From assembly GCA_029204225.1 (NCBI GenBank), contig CM055101.1, positions 6,619,618 to 6,683,617 of the forward strand: 64,000 nt of DNA, read 5' to 3'. Under the pieces are notes generated by a model. That model did no database searches. It had not been told where the DNA came from and worked only from the letters and a program-made list of their open reading frames with translations. The translations under genes and the position numbers were made by a program. This stretch comes from Diphasiastrum complanatum. Lineage: Eukaryota > Streptophyta > Lycopodiopsida > Lycopodiales > Lycopodiaceae. The first letter of the stretch is position 1. Every line of letters begins with the position of its first letter. Of the stretch, positions 62,345 to 64,000 are shown one piece after another.

Positions 62345-63760
62345 TTGATAGTATTGAGATTGCTAAACTAAAGATTTGTGTGAGCAATGATTTGTTGAGA
62401 GAAGTATCAGCATGTCCTAGTGCTAAAGAGGCTTGGGAGTCTTTAAAGTCAATCTATGAATCTAGCAACACTTCTAGAGTCCTCATGCTTAGAAATCAGA
62501 TTTTGCAAAGCATGAGAAGAAGTGAGGAGAGTGCACATGATTATGTGCTTAGAATTAAGTCTCTAAATAGGGAGTTGGCTTCTATTGGAGAGAAGATTCA
62601 TGATGGAGAGCTTGTACAAATTGTTCTCAATGGTCTAGGAGAAGACTTTGCAAATTTGGTCCAAAGTTTTGCCATTCAAGACACTTTGCCAACTACAGAA
62701 AAACTTCACAGTGTATTAGTGGCTGAAGAGTGTAGGATGCTCCCCACCAAGGCAAGAATGAGCTCATTGTCTTTGTAGGATGGAGATGAGAAAGCCAATT
62801 TTTCACTCAAGGGCAAAAAGAAGACCAATGGAAAGAAGAAGCATCCAAAGAAGGCCAAAGAAGAGGATGATGCATCAAGCTCAAAGGACAAGTCAGAGCA
62901 AAAATACTTCTTTTGTGGAAAGAAGGGGCACCATGCATTCGAATGCTACAAGAGGCTAAGGGCACAAGAGAAGGAGGAGAAACAAGGAAACCTTGCACAT
63001 GAGGAGGAGGAGGATGAAGTAGATGTATTCTTGATTGCATCTACAACCTCACCAACAAGCAATGGCAATTCAAGAGATACATGGTGGATTGATAGTGGGG
63101 CTAGCTCCCAAAGGACTTTTTCTCAACCTTACACTCATTCAATGATGCCAAAATATTTTTCTTTACTGCAAGTGATGAAGAGTGTAGGATAGATGGTGTT
63201 GGTACCATCTCTTTGTATCTAGAATCCTCAATAAGTATGGATCTAGAAAATGTCCTTTATGTACCATCAGTCACCAAGAATATGATAAGTGCTGGTCATC
63301 TCTTGGAAAGTGGTTTGGATGTCCACTTTGAGCATGGTGTTTGTTCCATTTTTAAGAATTATGTTTGCATTGCAAAGGGATTAAACATGGAAGATTGTTT
63401 AAGTTGGAAGCTAGTGTTGCTTTTGAGAGTGTGAGCTTGGCAAAGGAGGAGATCACTCAAGTGGAGATCTTGGCAAAGTGTGATCTTGCTTGCATTGAGG
63501 AGGAGCATCAAAAGGAGGAAGATCTTGAGGATCAACCTCAAAGCATGAAATCTCCAAGGAGGTCCTCGATGACAAAGGCCGAGTCATCAAATTGCATGCA
63601 AATTTTCCATTCAAGTGTGCATCTTGCAAGGATGGTGAGCATTGGAGAGTCTACTATCTTTGAATACTTGTTGGATAGTATTAGTAGACATGGAGTGACT
63701 TGTTGCTTATCTTTAACATCTATGATGTTTAGTACTCTTTATGACAAGAAATGAAATTAG
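62345..63760 (+). pseudogene. Ty1/copia gag, protease and pre-integrase
   Basis: Gag starts in-frame before 62380 (SNDLLREVSACPSAKEAWE, NTSRVLMLRNQILQSMRR, LNGLGEDFANLVQSF) to TAG at 62778. The frame continues past it through a Lys-rich linker to a zinc knuckle FFCGKKGHHAFECYK, whose first Cys is Tyr. An acidic run follows, then the protease motif TWWIDSGASSQ at about 63080. A frameshift after it leads to ISMDLENVLYVPSVTKNMIS and AGHLLESGL (pre-integrase region), and a further shift near 63365 gives an acidic frame ending at 63754. The element continues beyond the window. It is a close relative of the antisense gag at 14.8-15.2 kb. Confidence 0.9.
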
Positions 63761-64000
63761 ATGCTTTCAAATCTTCATTTGTTGTTGACAAAGCAATTTC
63801 ATTAGATAACTCTTTTTGTAGTAGTTTGAATAGTGTCATAAAAGATGAAACATCATTTGTATTGGTAATATTTGGGTCCACATGCTTTGAGCATGATCAT
63901 TCCAATGTAAGGACCAAAGATTATCCTATTTCAATGATAGGAATAATGGTAGTAATTTGCTCTTCAAGTAGAGATTGTAAAACTACTTGTTTTCCACCAA
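63761..64000 (+). mobile_element. Continuing copia pol sequence at the window edge
   Basis: Broken frames such as VVDKAISLDNSFCSSLNSVI and KDYPISMIGIMVVICSSSRD follow the acidic stretch. No clear integrase motif is reached before the window ends. Confidence 0.4.

Overview
This window looks like nuclear DNA of a land plant. It has an intron-split gene for a plant-type inositol phosphorylceramide synthase, plant Ty1/copia and Ty3/gypsy chromodomain retroelements whose primer sites fit initiator tRNA-Met, and many very long (GA)n, (CA)n and (GT)n tracts. AT-rich, repeat-filled DNA with long GA tracts inside retroelement reading frames would suit a large fern or similar genome. The sequence alone does not fix the species.

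Layout. 1-4142 carries the last seven recognisable exons of the sphingolipid gene (+); its N-terminal exons lie upstream of the window. 4143-11700 is mostly gene-poor, with a foldback element, two (GA)n tracts, and LINE and copia scraps. 11700-13827 is a dead gypsy integrase/chromodomain with its 3' LTR, abutting a reverse transcriptase remnant of Penelope-like type (13828-14640). 14762-21332 is a copia cluster: an antisense gag and LTR sit against two sense RT-RNase H elements. 22120-24870 is another antisense copia, followed by a gypsy integrase tail and a degenerate unknown reading frame (24890-26740). 27840-30080 holds foldbacks and long CT tracts.

31181-42927 contains the most unusual host-like content. 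Two copies of a small protein family I do not recognise face away from each other: gene A at 31181-31660 (-) is intact, and gene B at 42453-42927 (+) has a frameshift. Upstream of A lies a degenerate tandem array in which a roughly 65-70 nt imperfect hairpin recurs eleven times. Upstream of B the leader and start-codon region is duplicated.

43360-51420 is a second Penelope-like element, split by an internally deleted gypsy chromovirus (44121-49246) with both LTRs, a primer-binding site, a polypurine tract and a near-perfect target-site duplication. 51500-56755 is nested copia, including a chimeric element whose RT-RNase H is replaced by unrecognised coding-like sequence. 58046-62330 is AT-rich and empty, and 62330-64000 is copia gag-protease running off the edge.

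Apart from the synthase and gene A, almost everything coding here is decayed mobile DNA. No RNA gene, CRISPR array or prokaryotic feature was supported.
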